From Limnomonas spitsbergensis (taxonomy: Eukaryota > Chlorophyta > Chlorophyceae > Chlamydomonadales), in the NCBI GenBank assembly GCA_037349105.1, contig JAYJMM010000114.1, positions 3,959,501 to 4,023,500 on the forward strand: 64,000 bases of DNA, written 5' to 3'. Positions 33,401-48,400 of this stretch are shown here, in pieces. Made by a program: the position numbers and the translations under genes. The notes beneath the pieces were generated by a model. The model had not been told where the DNA came from. It saw only the letters and a list, made by a program, of their open reading frames with translations, and did not search any database. The first letter of the stretch is position 1. The number at the start of each line of letters is the position of its first letter.

Positions 33401-36400
33401 AGGTAGCGTTTGGGGATAGGGCTTAAGGGTTTGCACCACTGCCAGCTGCTGTTCAATCCGCCCGACCCTCTCCCCCTCAACCTTGTCATCAAAATTTTAA
33501 TGCAACACCCTCCAAAGGGCCAGCCAGTGCGCATCAGTAGGAAAGCCAGAAAGAGCCTAAACCCTAAACCCTTAACCCTAAACTAGGCAAAACCTCAAAA
33601 GGGCCAGCCAGTGCACACCGGTAGAAAAGCCAGAAGGCGAGAAGCTGCGAAGGCTCAGTGCAGGCTCTTGCATGCAGCGAGAGAACGACATTGGGGCGGT
33701 ATAACCAGGGCGGTATAACCAGGGCGGTATAACCAGGGCGGTATAACCAGGGCGGTATCACCAGGGCGGTATAACCAGGGCGGTATGACCAGGGCGGTAT
33801 CACCAGGGCGGTATGACCAGGGCGGTATCACCAGGGCGGTATGACCAGGGCGGTATGACCAGGGCGGTATGACCAGGGCGGTATGACCAGGGCGGTATGA
33901 CCAGGGCGGTATGACCAGGGCGGTATGACCAGGGCGGTATGACCAGGGCGGTATAACCAGGGCGGTATAACCAGGGCGGTATAACCAGGGCGGTATAACC
34001 AGGGCGGTATAACCAGGGCGTGAGCCTATGAGATAAGATTTTTTCCCAAATGGAGCTGGCTGCAGTACTCCGCCTGCGTTAAAATAGATTACAGACAACG
34101 GACCAAAACCCTGCTGATGCTGGCAGTAGCGCCAGCGTTAAAGCACTGAAGTACCGGTATAGACGACCGATCTGCCCTGCTGATGCTGCCTCCCCTGCCC
34201 CTGTGTGCTGCGCAGCTTTCTCCGGCGGCTGCTCTTTGAGCTTATACACGGCCCTCATCAGGAGCGGGAAGGGAGGAGGCACCGGAGCAGGCGCCGATGG
34301 CATCGGGGCGGATGTGCAGGCATGCCCGCCTCCAGTCCCTTCCCCTCCGCCGGTACCCCCACCCGAGCCGCCGGTGCCTCCACCCCCCGTGCCCTCACCG
34401 CCGGAGCCTCCCGCCCCGCCCGCCCCGCCCCTCCCGCCTGCGTTTGTCGTTTCTGCGTACCGTATGTCCAGCGACGGGGCGTTGTACTCAAGCAGTACGG
34501 ACATCTCCCAGACGGAGGTGGACGGGCTGATGCCCATTGCACCGTTTAAGCCATCGGTGCTTCTCCCTGTGAACCTCATGAAAGGGGGCAGGCGCTTAGC
34601 TGCGGAACATGGCAGCAGCAGCGGCGGCGGCGGCGGCGGCAGTGGCAATAGGAGGACCAGCAGCAGCAGCAGGACCACCAACAGCAACATGAGGACCAGC
34701 AGCGGCAGCAGTGGTAGGAGCAGCAACAGCAGCACCAGCACCAGCACCAGCACCAGCACCAGGGGTAGCAGCAGCAGCAGAAAGAGTAGTGGGAGCATTA
34801 GCAGCGGTAGCAGCAGCAGCAGTGGCAGCAGCAATGGCAGCAGTACCAGGAGCACCAGCAGCACCAGCGGCAGAAATGGGATGATCAGCAGCACTCAACA
34901 CCACAGACCAGGCACCTTCTTGGGCCTCGACGACGGTGGCGGCATCAGCAGCCAGCAGGCTTTGAGTAGAGGCCTGACGAGGAAAAGAAGCGGCAGCAGC
35001 AGTAGCGGCAGCCGGCCCAGTAGTGGCGGAGAGGCGGCGGGCGCCACGGGCCCGATGCGGCGTCGGCGTGATCTGCGGGCGGTGTTTGCTCCAGATGACC
35101 GCCAGAAGTGCCCCACCTTGGCCTACCCCTTCTCGGCCATCGGCCAGCTGACAGCCGTGGTCAATGGCTCGCGGTCAGAGGTGCGTGTGGGTGTGTTCCT
35201 GTGTGGTCTCTTGCCACGAATCCCTAAACCCTAAACCCTAAACCCTTAACCTTAAACCCTAAACCCAAGGGAGATGCAAATTGGTATCAGCAGTGGTGAA
35301 GGGATCGTGGCCAGTGGTGTGTGCACTGGTGTGTCTGCGCTTGCCACGGATGAAGAGTGAGACAGTAGTGAGACTACACACCTCATATCTCCACAGATTT
35401 AAAGTTTTTTGTATTGACTTCTGGCCTGGTCTGTGGCCTGGGATCAAGAGTGCTCTGTCATGTTGTGCTGGGAGTTAGGGCCCGCATGCTCCTCTTGATT
35501 TGGGACCCATGAGCGCTGTTGCGCCCCAAATGCTGAAGGTTATACAGGGGAGCATCATGTTTGAATGACTTATTGTCTGGGACAGATGGGCGTGTGTTTT
35601 CCCCCTCTCTCAGCTGTTTTGTGGTGTTTTTGAATAATTCGCCAAGGGTCTAAACAGCTTTGCTGTTCTGACAGATTGCCCGCAGACTTTTTTGAGTTAT
35701 GATCGCGCTAGGGCAGCCAGAGAATAAGCAAGGACCCCTGAACGACCAGAACAGCCTGAACCCTGAACAGCCAGAGGATAAAGAGCGACCCCAGTGATGG
35801 GTGAATAGCCAAAACACAACCACATAACAGTGGAGTGGGAATGGACCCCAATATTCAGAAGACAAGCAACACATGCAGAAAAGCTGGATAAATCGAGAAT
35901 CGACCAAGCTGCGAATTTTGTCCCTGCCGCCTGAATTTTGAATCCTTAAGGACTCCTGATCCAGATCTTTCCCTAGATCCCTGATCTACTTGTGGTTTGA
36001 ATTATGCTCCCTGAATTCTGGATTTGGTTTTGGCCTGTGACCTGCATTGTGAGTCCGGATCTCTTGATCCAGATCCAGATCCCTGTGGCCTGAATGGCAC
36101 ATGCTGATCTCTTGATGTCCGGATCCAGATCCAGGTACCTGTTGCCTGAATTGTGCATCCTGAATTCTGGATCTGGCCCACCAGGAATACAAAAGAACCG
36201 TGTCCCGAGGTACTGGTACCCAATCTGAAAATACTTGTGGGGTCAAGAACCCCATAAAACCTCCAGATGAAAACTCCAGATAAAAACTCCATAAAACTCC
36301 AGAACTCCATAAAACTCCAGATGAAAACTCCAGATAAAAACTCCATAAAACTCCAGAACCCCATAAAAACTCCAGACTCTGGACCCTTGTTGAGGTGTGA

Positions 36401-39400
36401 TAAGGAGACCTTCAGCCAGACATAACCGCGTTGATTTTAGGTCAGCCTGCAGACCAGGGCTCCGGGTGCAGCACGCCCTGCTGCTCAGGCCGCCGGCCGT
36501 AGAGCGTAGGCCCGTCAAGTGTTTGTCCCAATCGGCCCAGCAGTGGTTCGCTGATCGGGTGCGTGGTCAGGTGGGCACTGGAAAAATACTAAGGCCTTGA
36601 CCCTCCAGCTTTCCTCTACTTTTTTTGTGCAAGGTACAGGTACCGGTACTCTGATTCTCAAAAAAAATCAATCAAGGTGAAGAAGACCGTCGAGAAGGGG
36701 TCCTACAAGTCCCGAAATCAAGTGGCAAAGCAAGAACAGGCATATTGAGATTCACGGCATATCTGTCCGAAGCTGGCTTCGCCGGTTTTGCCCCCTCCCC
36801 CTCGGCCCTTTCCTGCAGGTGGGATGCTCTGGCGTGCTGATCGGCCGGGACACCGTCCTCACTGCAGCACACTGCGTGTTCAGCCTCAGCGAAGAGGCCT
36901 GGTACACCAACATCACCTTTGCGCCGGGCAGGTGCGCTGGCACCTACTGAAGGGTTTAGAGTTGAGGATTTAAGGCCTGGTACGCCAACATCACCTTTGC
37001 GCCGGGCAGGTGCGCTGGCACCTACTGAAGGGTTTAGAGTTGAGGATTTAAGGCCTGGTACACCAACATCACCTTTGCGCCGGGCAGGTGCGCTGGCACC
37101 TACTGAAGGGTTTAGAGTTGAGGATTTAAGGCCTGGTACGCCAACATCACCTTTGCGCCGGGCAGGTGCGCTGGCACCTACTGAAGGGTTTAGAGTTGAG
37201 GATTTGAGGCCTGGTACACCAACATCACCTTTGCGCCGGGCAGGTGCGCTGGCACCTACTGAAGGGTTTAGAGTTGAGGATTTAAGGCCTGGTACACCAA
37301 CATCACCTTTGCGCCGGGCAGGTGCGCTGGCATCTACTGAAGGGTTTAGAGTTGAGGATTTAAGGCCTGGTACACCAACATCACCTTTGCGCCGGGCAGG
37401 TGCGCTGGCACCTACTGAAGGGTTTAGAGTTGAGGATTTAAGGCCTGGTACACCAACATCACCTTTGCGCCGGGCAGGTGCGCTGGCACCTACTGAAGGG
37501 TTTAGAGTTGAGGATTTAAGGCCTGGTACGCCAACATCACCTTTGCGCCGGGCAGGTGCGCTGGCACCTACTGAAGGGTTTAGAGTTGAGGATTTAAGGC
37601 CTGGTACGCCAACATCACCTTTGCGCCGGGCAGGTGCGCTGGCACCTACTGAAGGGTTTAGAGTTGAGGATTTGAGGCCTGGTACACCAACATCACCTTT
37701 GCGCCGGGCAGGTGCGCTGGCACCTACTGAAGGGTTTAGAGTTGAGGATTTAAGGCCTGGTACGCCAACATCACCTTTGCGCCGGGCAGGTGCGCTGGCA
37801 CCTACTGAAGGGTTTAGAGTTGAGGATTTAAGGCCTGGTACGCCAACATCACCTTTGCGCCGGGCAGGTGCGCTGGCACCTACTGAAGGGTTTAGAGTTG
37901 AGGATTTAAGGCCTGGTACGCCAACATCACCTTTGCGCCGGGCAGGTGCGCTGGCACCTACTGAAGGGTTTAGAGTTGAGGATTTAAGGCCTGGTACGCC
38001 AACATCACCTTTGCGCCGGGCAGGTGCGCTGGCACCTACTGAAGGGTTTAGAGTTGAGGATTTGAGGCCTGGTACACCAACATCACCTTTGCGCCGGGCA
38101 GGTGCGCTGGCACCTACTGAAGGGTTTAGAGTTGAGGATTTAAGGCCTGGTACGCCAACATCACCTTTGCGCCGGGCAGGTGCGCTGGCACCTACTGAAG
38201 GGTTTAGAGTTGAGGATTTAAGGCCTGGTACGCCAACATCACCTTTGCGCCGGGCAGGTGCGCTGGCACCTACTGAAGGGTTTAGAGTTGAGGATTTGAG
38301 GCCTGGTACACCAACATCACCTTTGCGCCGGGCAGGTGCGCTGGCGCCTACTGAAGGGTTTAGAGTTGAGGATTTAAGGCCTGGTACGCCAACATCACCT
38401 TTGCGCCGGGCAGGTGCGCTGGCACCTACTGAAGGGTTTAGAGTTGAGGATTTAAGGCCTGGTACACCAACATCACCTTTGCGCCGGGCAGGTGCGCTGG
38501 CACCTACTGAAGGGTTTAGAGTTGAGGATTTAAGGCCTGGTACGCCAACATCACCTTTGCGCCGGGCAGGTGCGCTGGCACCTACTGAAGGGTTTAGAGT
38601 TGAGGATTTAAGGCCTGGTACGCCAACATCACCTTTGCGCCGGGCAGGTGCGCTGGCACCTACTGAAGGGTTTAGAGTTGAGGATTTAAGGCCTGGTACG
38701 CCAACATCACCTTTGCGCCGGGCAGGTGCGCTGGCACCTACTGAAGGGTTTAGAGTTGAGGATTTGAGGCCTGGTACACCAACATCACCTTTGCGCCGGG
38801 CAGGTGCGCTGGCACCTACTGAAGGGTTTAGAGTTGAGGATTTAAGGCCTGGTACACCAACATCACCTTTGCGCCGGGCAGGTGCGCTGGCACCTACTGA
38901 AGGGTTTAGAGTTGAGGATTTAAGGCCTGGTACACCAACATCACCTTTGCGCCGGGCAGGTGCGCTGGCACCTACTGAAGGGTTTAGAGTTGAGGATTTA
39001 AGGCCTGGTACACCAACATCACCTTTGCGCCGGGCAGGTGCGCTGGCACCTACTGAAGGGTTTAGAGTTGAGGATTTAAGGCCTGGTACACCAACATCAC
39101 CTTTGCGCCGGGCAGGTGCGCTGGCACCTACTGAAGGGTTTAGAGTTGAGGATTTAAGGCCTGGTACGCCAACATCACCTTTGCGCCGGGCAGGTGCGCT
39201 GGCACCTACTGAAGGGTTTAGAGTTGAGGATTTGAGGCCTGGTACACCAACATCACCTTTGCGCCGGGCAGGTGCGCTGGCACCTACTGAAGGGTTTAGA
39301 GTTGAGGATTTAAGGCCTGGTACGCCAACATCACCTTTGCGCCGGGCAGGTGCGCTGGCACCTACTGAAGGGTTTAGAGTTGAGGATTTAAGGCCTGGTA

Positions 39401-42400
39401 CGCCAACATCACCTTTGCGCCGGGCAGGTGCGCTGGCACCTACTGAAGGGTTTAGAGTTGAGGATTTGAGGCCTGGTACACCAACATCACCTTTGCGCCG
39501 GGCAGGTGCGCTGGCGCCTACTGAAGGGTTTAGAGTTGAGGATTTAAGGCCTGGTACGCCAACATCACCTTTGCGCCGGGCAGGTGCGCTGGCACCTACT
39601 GAAGGGTTTAGAGTTGAGGATTTAAGGCCTGGTACACCAACATCACCTTTGCGCCGGGCAGGTGCGCTGGCACCTACTGAAGGGTTTAGAGTTGAGGATT
39701 TAAGGCCTGGTACGCCAACATCACCTTTGCGCCGGGCAGGTGCGCTGGCACCTACTGAAGGGTTTAGAGTTGAGGATTTAAGGCCTGGTACGCCAACATC
39801 ACCTTTGCGCCGGGCAGGTGCGCTGGCACCTACTGAAGGGTTTAGAGTTGAGGATTTAAGGCCTGGTACGCCAACATCACCTTTGCGCCGGGCAGGTGCG
39901 CTGGCACCTACTGAAGGGTTTAGAGTTGAGGATTTAAGGCCTGGTACACCAACATCACCTTTGCGCCGGGCAGGTGCGCTGGCACCTACTGAAGGATTTA
40001 GAGTTGAGGATTTGAGGCCTGGTACACCAACATCACCTTTGCGCCGGGCAGGTGCGCTGGCACCTACTGAAGGGTTTAGAGTTGAGGATTTAAGGCCTGG
40101 TACGCCAACATCACCTTTGCGCCGGGCAGGTGCGCTGGCACCTACTGAAGGGTTTAGAGTTGAGGATTTAAGGCCTGGTACGCCAACATCACCTTTGCGC
40201 CGGGCAGGTGCGCTGGCACCTACTGAAGGGTTTAGAGTTGAGGATTTGAGGCCTGGTACACCAACATCACCTTTGCGCCGGGCAGGTGCGCTGGCACCTA
40301 CTGAAGGGTTTAGAGTTGAGGATTTAAGGCCTGGTACACCAACATCACCTTTGCGCCGGGCAGGTGCGCTGGCACCTACTGAAGGGTTTAGAGTTGAGGA
40401 TTTAAGGCCTGGTACACCAACATCACCTTTGCGCCGGGCAGGTGCGCTGGCGCCTACTGAAGGGTTTAGAGTTGAGGATTTAAGGCCTGGTACGCCAACA
40501 TCACCTTTGCGCCGGGCAGGTGCGCTGGCACCTACTGAAGGGTTTAGAGTTGAGGATTTAAGGCCTGGTACACCAACATCACCTTTGCGCCGGGCAGGTG
40601 CGCTGGCACCTACTGAAGGGTTTAGAGTTGAGGATTTAAGGCCTGGTACGCCAACATCACCTTTGCGCCGGGCAGGTGCGCTGGCACCTACTGAAGGGTT
40701 TAGAGTTGAGGATTTAAGGCCTGGTACGCCAACATCACCTTTGCGCCGGGCAGGTGCGCTGGCACCTACTGAAGGGTTTAGAGTTGAGGATTTAAGGCCT
40801 GGTACGCCAACATCACCTTTGCGCCGGGCAGGTGCGCTGGCACCTACTGAAGGGTTTAGAGTTGAGGATTTGAGGCCTGGTACACCAACATCACCTTTGC
40901 GCCGGGCAGGTGCGCTGGCACCTACTGAAGGGTTTAGAGTTGAGGATTTAAGGCCTGGTACACCAACATCACCTTTGCGCCGGGCAGGTGCGCTGGCACC
41001 TACTGAAGGGTTTAGAGTTGAGGATTTAAGGCCTGGTACACCAACATCACCTTTGCGCCGGGCAGGTGCGCTGGCACCTACTGAAGGGTTTAGAGTTGAG
41101 GATTTAAGGCCTGGTACGCCAACATCACCTTTGCGCCGGGCAGGTGCGCTGGCACCTACTGAAGGGTTTAGAGTTGAGGATTTAAGGCCTGGTACGCCAA
41201 CATCACCTTTGCGCCGGGCAGGTGCGCTGGCACCTACTGAAGGGTTTAGAGTTGAGGATTTAAGGCCTGGTACACCAACATCACCTTTGCGCCGGGCAGG
41301 TGCGCTGGCACCTACTGAAGGGTTTAGAGTTGAGGATTTAAGGCCTGGTACGCCAACATCACCTTTGCGCCGGGCAGGTGCGCTGGCACCTACTGAAGGG
41401 TTTAGAGTTGAGGATTTAAGGCCTGGTACGCCAACATCACCTTTGCGCCGGGCAGGTGCGCTGGCGCCTACTGAAGGGTTTAGAGATGAGGATTTAAGGC
41501 CTGGTACGCCAACATCACCTTTGCGCCGGGCAGGTGCGCTGGCACCTACTGAAGGGTTTAGAGTTGAGGATTTAAGGCCTGGTACGCCAACATCACCTTT
41601 GCGCCGGGCAGGTGCGCTGGCACCTACTGAAGGGTTTAGAGTTGAGGATTTGAGGCCTGGTACACCAACATCACCTTTGCGCCGGGCAGGTGCGCTGGCG
41701 CCTACTGAAGGGTTTAGAGTTGAGGATTTAAGGCCTGGTACGCCAACATCACCTTTGCGCCGGGCAGGTGCGCTGGCACCTACTGAAGGGTTTAGAGTTG
41801 AGGATTTAAGGCCTGGTACACCAACATCACCTTTGCGCCGGGCAGGTGCGCTGGCACCTACTGAAGGGTTTAGAGTTGAGGATTTAAGGCCTGGTACGCC
41901 AACATCACCTTTGCGCCGGGCAGGTGCGCTGGCACCTACTGAAGGGTTTAGAGTTGAGGATTTAAGGCCTGGTACGCCAACATCACCTTTGCGCCGGGCA
42001 GGTGCGCTGGCACCTACTGAAGGGTTTAGAGTTGAGGATTTAAGGCCTGGTACGCCAACATCACCTTTGCGCCGGGCAGGTGCGCTGGCACCTACTGAAG
42101 GGTTTAGAGTTGAGGATTTAAGGCCTGGTACACCAACATCACCTTTGCGCCGGGCAGGTGCGCTGGCACCTACTGAAGGGTTTAGAGTTGAGGATTTGAG
42201 GCCTGGTACACCAACATCACCTTTGCGCCGGGCAGGTGCGCTGGCACCTACTGAAGGGTTTAGAGTTGAGGATTTAAGGCCTGGTACGCCAACATCACCT
42301 TTGCGCCGGGCAGGTGCGCTGGCACCTACTGAAGGGTTTAGAGTTGAGGATTTAAGGCCTGGTACGCCAACATCACCTTTGCGCCGGGCAGGTGCGCTGG

Positions 42401-45400
42401 CACCTACTGAAGGGTTTAGAGTTGAGGATTTGAGGCCTGGTACACCAACATCACCTTTGCGCCGGGCAGGTGCGCTGGCACCTACTGAAGGGTTTAGAGT
42501 TGAGGATTTAAGGCCTGGTACACCAACATCACCTTTGCGCCGGGCAGGTGCGCTGGCACCTACTGAAGGGTTTAGAGTTGAGGATTTAAGGCCTGGTACA
42601 CCAACATCACCTTTGCGCCGGGCAGGTGCGCTGGCACCTACTGAAGGGTTTAGAGTTGAGGATTTAAGGCCTGGTACGCCAACATCACCTTTGCGCCGGG
42701 CAGGTGCGCTGGCACCTACTGAAGGGTTTAGAGTTGAGGATTTAAGGCCTGGTACGCCAACATCACCTTTGCGCCGGGCAGGTGCGCTGGCACCTACTGA
42801 AGGGTTTAGAGTTGAGGATTTAAGGCCTGGTACAGCCAACATCACCTTTGCGCCGGGCAGGTGCGCTGGCACCTACTGAAGGGTTTAGAGTTGAGGATTT
42901 AAGGCCTGGTACGCCAACATCACCTTTGCGCCGGGCAGGTGCGCTGGCACCTACTGAAGGGTTTAGAGTTGAGGATTTAAGGCCTGGTACGCCAACATCA
43001 CCTTTGCGCCGGGCAGGTGCGCTGGCACCTACTGAAGGGTTTAGAGTTGAGGATTTAAGGCCTGGTACACCAACATCACCTTTGCGCCGGGCAGGTGCGC
43101 TGGCACCTACTGAAGGGTTTAGAGTTGAGGATTTAAGGCCTGGTACACCAACATCACCTTTGCGCCGGGCAGGTGCGCTGGCACCTACTGAAGGGTTTAG
43201 AGTTGAGGATTTAAGGCCTGGTACGCCAACATCACCTTTGCGCCGGGCAGGTGCGCTGGCACCTACTGAAGGGTTTAGAGTTGAGGATTTAAGGCCTGGT
43301 ACACCAACATCACCTTTGCGCCGGGCAGGTGCGCTGGCACCTACTGAAGGGTTTAGAGTTGAGGATTTAAGGCCTGGTACACCAACATCACCTTTGCGCC
43401 GGGCAGGTGCGCTGGCACCTACTGAAGGGTTTAGAGTTGAGGATTTAAGGCCTGGTACGCCAACATCACCTTTGCGCCGGGCAGGTGCGCTGGCACCTAC
43501 TGAAGGGTTTAGAGTTGAGGATTTAAGGCCTGGTACACCAACATCACCTTTGCGCCGGGCAGGTGCGCTGGCACCTACTGAAGGGTTTAGAGTTGAGGAT
43601 TTAAGGCCTGGTACGCCAACATCACCTTTGCGCCGGGCAGGTGCGCTGGCACCTACTGAAGGGTTTAGAGTTGAGGATTTAAGGCCTGGTACGCCAACAT
43701 CACCTTTGCGCCGGGCAGGTGCGCTGGCACCTACTGAAGGGTTTAGAGTTGAGGATTTGAGGCCTGGTACACCAACATCACCTTTGCGCCGGGCAGGTGC
43801 GCTGGCACCTACTGAAGGGTTTAGAGTTGAGGATTTAAGGCCTGGTACGCCAACATCACCTTTGCGCCGGGCAGGTGCGCTGGCACCTACTGAAGGGTTT
43901 AGAGTTGAGGATTTAAGGCCTGGTACACCAACATCACCTTTGCGCCGGGCAGGTGCGCTGGCACCTACTGAAGGGTTTAGAGTTGAGGATTTAAGGCCTG
44001 GTACACCAACATCACCTTTGCGCCGGGCAGGTGCGCTGGCACCTACTGAAGGGTTTAGAGTTGAGGATTTAAGGCCTGGTACGCCAACATCACCTTTGCG
44101 CCGGGCAGGTGCGCTGGCACCTACTGAAGGGTTTAGAGTTGAGGATTTAAGGCCTGGTACGCCAACATCACCTTTGCGCCGGGCAGGTGCGCTGGCACCT
44201 ACTGAAGGGTTTAGAGTTGAGGATTTAAGGCCTGGTACACCAACATCACCTTTGCGCCGGGCAGGTGCGCTGGCACCTACTGAAGGGTTTAGAGTTGAGG
44301 ATTTGAAGGCCTGGTACACCAACATCACCTTTGCGCCGGGCAGGTGCGCTGGCACCTACTGAAGGGTTTAGAGTTGAGGATTTAAGGCCTGGTACGCCAA
44401 CATCACCTTTGCGCCGGGCAGGTGCGCTGGCACCTACTGAAGGGTTTAGAGTTGAGGATTTAAGGCCTGGTACGCCAACATCACCTTTGCGCCGGGCAGG
44501 TGCGCTGGCACCTACTGAAGGGTTTAGAGTTGAGGATTTGAGGCCTGGTACACCAACATCACCTTTGCGCCGGGCAGGTGCGCTGGCACCTACTGAAGGG
44601 TTTAGAGTTGAGGATTTAAGGCCTGGTACACCAACATCACCTTTGCGCCGGGCAGGTGCGCTGGCACCTACTGAAGGGTTTAGAGTTGAGGATTTAAGGC
44701 CTGGTACACCAACATCACCTTTGCGCCGGGCAGGTGCGCTGGCACCTACTGAAGGGTTTAGAGTTGAGGATTTAAGGCCTGGTACGCCAACATCACCTTT
44801 GCGCCGGGCAGGTGCGCTGGCACCTACTGAAGGGTTTAGAGTTGAGGATTTAAGGCCTGGTACGCCAACATCACCTTTGCGCCGGGCAGGTGCGCTGGCA
44901 CCTACTGAAGGGTTTAGAGTTGAGGATTTAAGGCCTGGTACACCAACATCACCTTTGCGCCGGGCAGGTGCGCTGGCACCTACTGAAGGGTTTAGAGTTG
45001 AGGATTTAAGGCCTGGTACACCAACATCACCTTTGCGCCGGGCAGGTGCGCTGGCACCTACTGAAGGGTTTAGAGTTGAGGATTTAAGGCCTGGTACACC
45101 AACATCACCTTTGCGCCGGGCAGGTGCGCTGGCACCTACTGAAGGGTTTAGAGTTGAGGATTTAAGGCCTGGTACACCAACATCACCTTTGCGCCGGGCA
45201 GGTGCGCTGGCACCTACTGAAGGGTTTAGAGTTGAGGATTTAAGGCCTGGTACGCCAACATCACCTTTGCGCCGGGCAGGTGCGCTGGCACCTACTGAAG
45301 GGTTTAGAGTTGAGGATTTAAGGCCTGGTACGCCAACATCACCTTTGCGCCGGGCAGGTGCGCTGGCACCTACTGAAGGGTTTAGAGTTGAGGATTTGAG

Positions 45401-48400
45401 GCCTGGTACACCAACATCACCTTTGCGCCGGGCAGGTGCGCTGGCACCTACTGAAGGGTTTAGAGTTGAGGATTTAAGGCCTGGTACACCAACATCACCT
45501 TTGCGCCGGGCAGGTGCGCTGGCACCTACTGAAGGGTTTAGAGTTGAGGATTTAAGGCCTGGTACACCAACATCACCTTTGCGCCGGGCAGGTGCGCTGG
45601 CACCTACTGAAGGGTTTAGAGTTGAGGATTTGAGGCCTGGTACACCAACATCACCTTTGCGCCGGGCAGGTGCGCTGGCACCTACTGAAGGGTTTAGAGT
45701 TGAGGATTTAAGGCCTGGTACGCCAACATCACCTTTGCGCCGGGCAGGTGCGCTGGCACCTACTGAAGGGTTTAGAGTTGAGGATTTAAGGCCTGGTACA
45801 CCAACATCACCTTTGCGCCGGGCAGGTGCGCTGGCACCTACTGAAGGGTTTAGAGTTGAGGATTTAAGGCCTGGTACGCCAACATCACCTTTGCGCCGGG
45901 CAGGTGCGCTGGCACCTACTGAAGGGTTTAGAGTTGAGGATTTAAGGCCTGGTACGCCAACATCACCTTTGCGCCGGGCAGGTGCGCTGGCACCTACTGA
46001 AGGGTTTAGAGTTGAGGATTTGAGGCCTGGTACACCAACATCACCTTTGCGCCGGGCAGGTGCGCTGGCACCTACTGAAGGGTTTAGAGTTGAGGATTTA
46101 AGGCCTGGTACACCAACATCACCTTTGCGCCGGGCAGGTGCGCTGGCACCTACTGAAGGGTTTAGAGTTGAGGATTTAAGGCCTGGTACACCAACATCAC
46201 CTTTGCGCCGGGCAGGTGCGCTGGCACCTACTGAAGGGTTTAGAGTTGAGGATTTAAGGCCTGGTACAGCCAACATCACCTTTGCGCCGGGCAGGTGCGC
46301 TGGCACCTACTGAAGGGTTTAGAGTTGAGGATTTAAGGCCTGGTACGCCAACATCACCTTTGCGCCGGGCAGGTGCGCTGGCACCTACTGAAGGGTTTAG
46401 AGTTGAGGATTTAAGGCCTGGTACGCCAACATCACCTTTGCGCCGGGCAGGTGCGCTGGCACCTACTGAAGGGTTTAGAGTTGAGGATTTGAGGCCTGGT
46501 ACACCAACATCACCTTTGCGCCGGGCAGGTGCGCTGGCACCTACTGAAGGGTTTAGAGTTGAGGATTTAAGGCCTGGTACACCAACATCACCTTTGCGCC
46601 GGGCAGGTGCGCTGGCACCTACTGAAGGGTTTAGAGTTGAGGATTTAAGGCCTGGTACACCAACATCACCTTTGCGCCGGGCAGGTGCGCTGGCACCTAC
46701 TGAAGGGTTTAGAGTTGAGGATTTAAGGCCTGGTACACCAACATCACCTTTGCGCCGGGCAGGTGCGCTGGCACCTACTGAAGGGTTTAGAGTTGAGGAT
46801 TTAAGGCCTGGTACACCAACATCACCTTTGCGCCGGGCAGGTGCGCTGGCACCTACTGAAGGGTTTAGAGTTGAGGATTTAAGGCCTGGTACGCCAACAT
46901 CACCTTTGCGCCGGGCAGGTGCGCTGGCACCTACTGAAGGGTTTAGAGTTGAGGATTTGAGGCCTGGTACACCAACATCACCTTTGCGCCGGGCAGGTGC
47001 GCTGGCACCTACTGAAGGGTTTAGAGTTGAGGATTTAAGGCCTGGTACGCCAACATCACCTTTGCGCCGGGCAGGTGCGCTGGCACCTACTGAAGGGTTT
47101 AGAGTTGAGGATTTAAGGCCTGGTACGCCAACATCACCTTTGCGCCGGGCAGGTGCGCTGGCACCTACTGAAGGGTTTAGAGTTGAGGATTTGAGGCCTG
47201 GTACACCAACATCACCTTTGCGCCGGGCAGGTGCGCTGGCACCTACTGAAGGGTTTAGAGTTGAGGATTTAAGGCCTGGTACGCCAACATCACCTTTGCG
47301 CCGGGCAGGTGCGCTGGCACCTACTGAAGGGTTTAGAGTTGAGGATTTAAGGCCTGGTACACCAACATCACCTTTTGCGCCGGGCAGGTGCGCTGGCACC
47401 TACTGAAGGGTTTAGAGTTGAGGATTTAAGGCCTGGTACGCCAACATCACCTTTGCGCCGGGCAGGTGCGCTGGCACCTACTGAAGGGTTTAGAGTTGAG
47501 GATTTAAGGCCTGGTACGCCAACATCACCTTTGCGCCGGGCAGGTGCGCTGGCACCTACTGAAGGGTTTAGAGTTGAGGATTTAAGGCCTGGTACGCCAA
47601 CATCACCTTTGCGCCGGGCAGGTGCGCTGGCACCTACTGAAGGGTTTAGAGTTGAGGATTTGAGGCCTGGTACACCAACATCACCTTTGCGCCGGGCAGG
47701 TGCGCTGGCAGCCTACTGAAGGGTTTAGAGTTGAGGATTTAAGGCCTGGTACGCCAACATCACCTTTGCGCCGGGCAGGTGCGCTGGCACCTACTGAAGG
47801 GTTTAGAGTTGAGGATTTAAGGCCTGGTACACCAACATCACCTTTGCGCCGGGCAGGTGCGCTGGCACCTACTGAAGGGTTTAGAGTTGAGGATTTAAGG
47901 CCTGTTACGCCAACATCACCTTTGCGCCGGGCAGGTGCGCTGGCACCTACTGAAGGGTTTAGAGTTGAGGATTTAAGGCCTGGTACGCCAACATCACCTT
48001 TGCGCCGGGCAGGTGCGCTGGCACCTACTGAAGGGTTTAGAGTTGAGGATTTAAGGCCTGGTACGCCAACATCACCTTTGCGCCGGGCAGGTGCGCTGGC
48101 ACCTACTGAAGGGTTTAGAGTTGAGGATTTGAGGCCTGGTACACCAACATCACCTTTGCGCCGGGCAGGTGCGCTGGCACCTACTGAAGGGTTTAGAGTT
48201 GAGGATTTAAGGCCTGGTACACCAACATCACCTTTGCGCCGGGCAAGGTGCGCTGGCACCTACTGAAGGGTTTAGAGTTGAGGATTTAAGGCCTGGTACA
48301 CCAACATCACCTTTGCGCCGGGCAGGTGCGCTGGCACCTACTGAAGGGTTTAGAGTTGAGGATTTAAGGCCTGGTACACCAACATCACCTTTGCGCCGGG

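Noticed and set aside
33564..34098. Minus-strand frames with YRPGYTALVIPPW-type repeats
   Set aside because: They are translations of the 14-bp intronic repeat.
34079..34904. Leu-rich and Ala-rich minus-strand frames
   Set aside because: They are shadows of the AGC/GGC microsatellite coding for Ser and Gly in exon 3.
36441..36570. Possible extra protease exon ending VRGQ
   Set aside because: Exons 35180 and 36819 already join in phase 0 with a sensible protease sequence. In phase 0 this segment has a TAG stop, and the open frame does not match the upstream phase.
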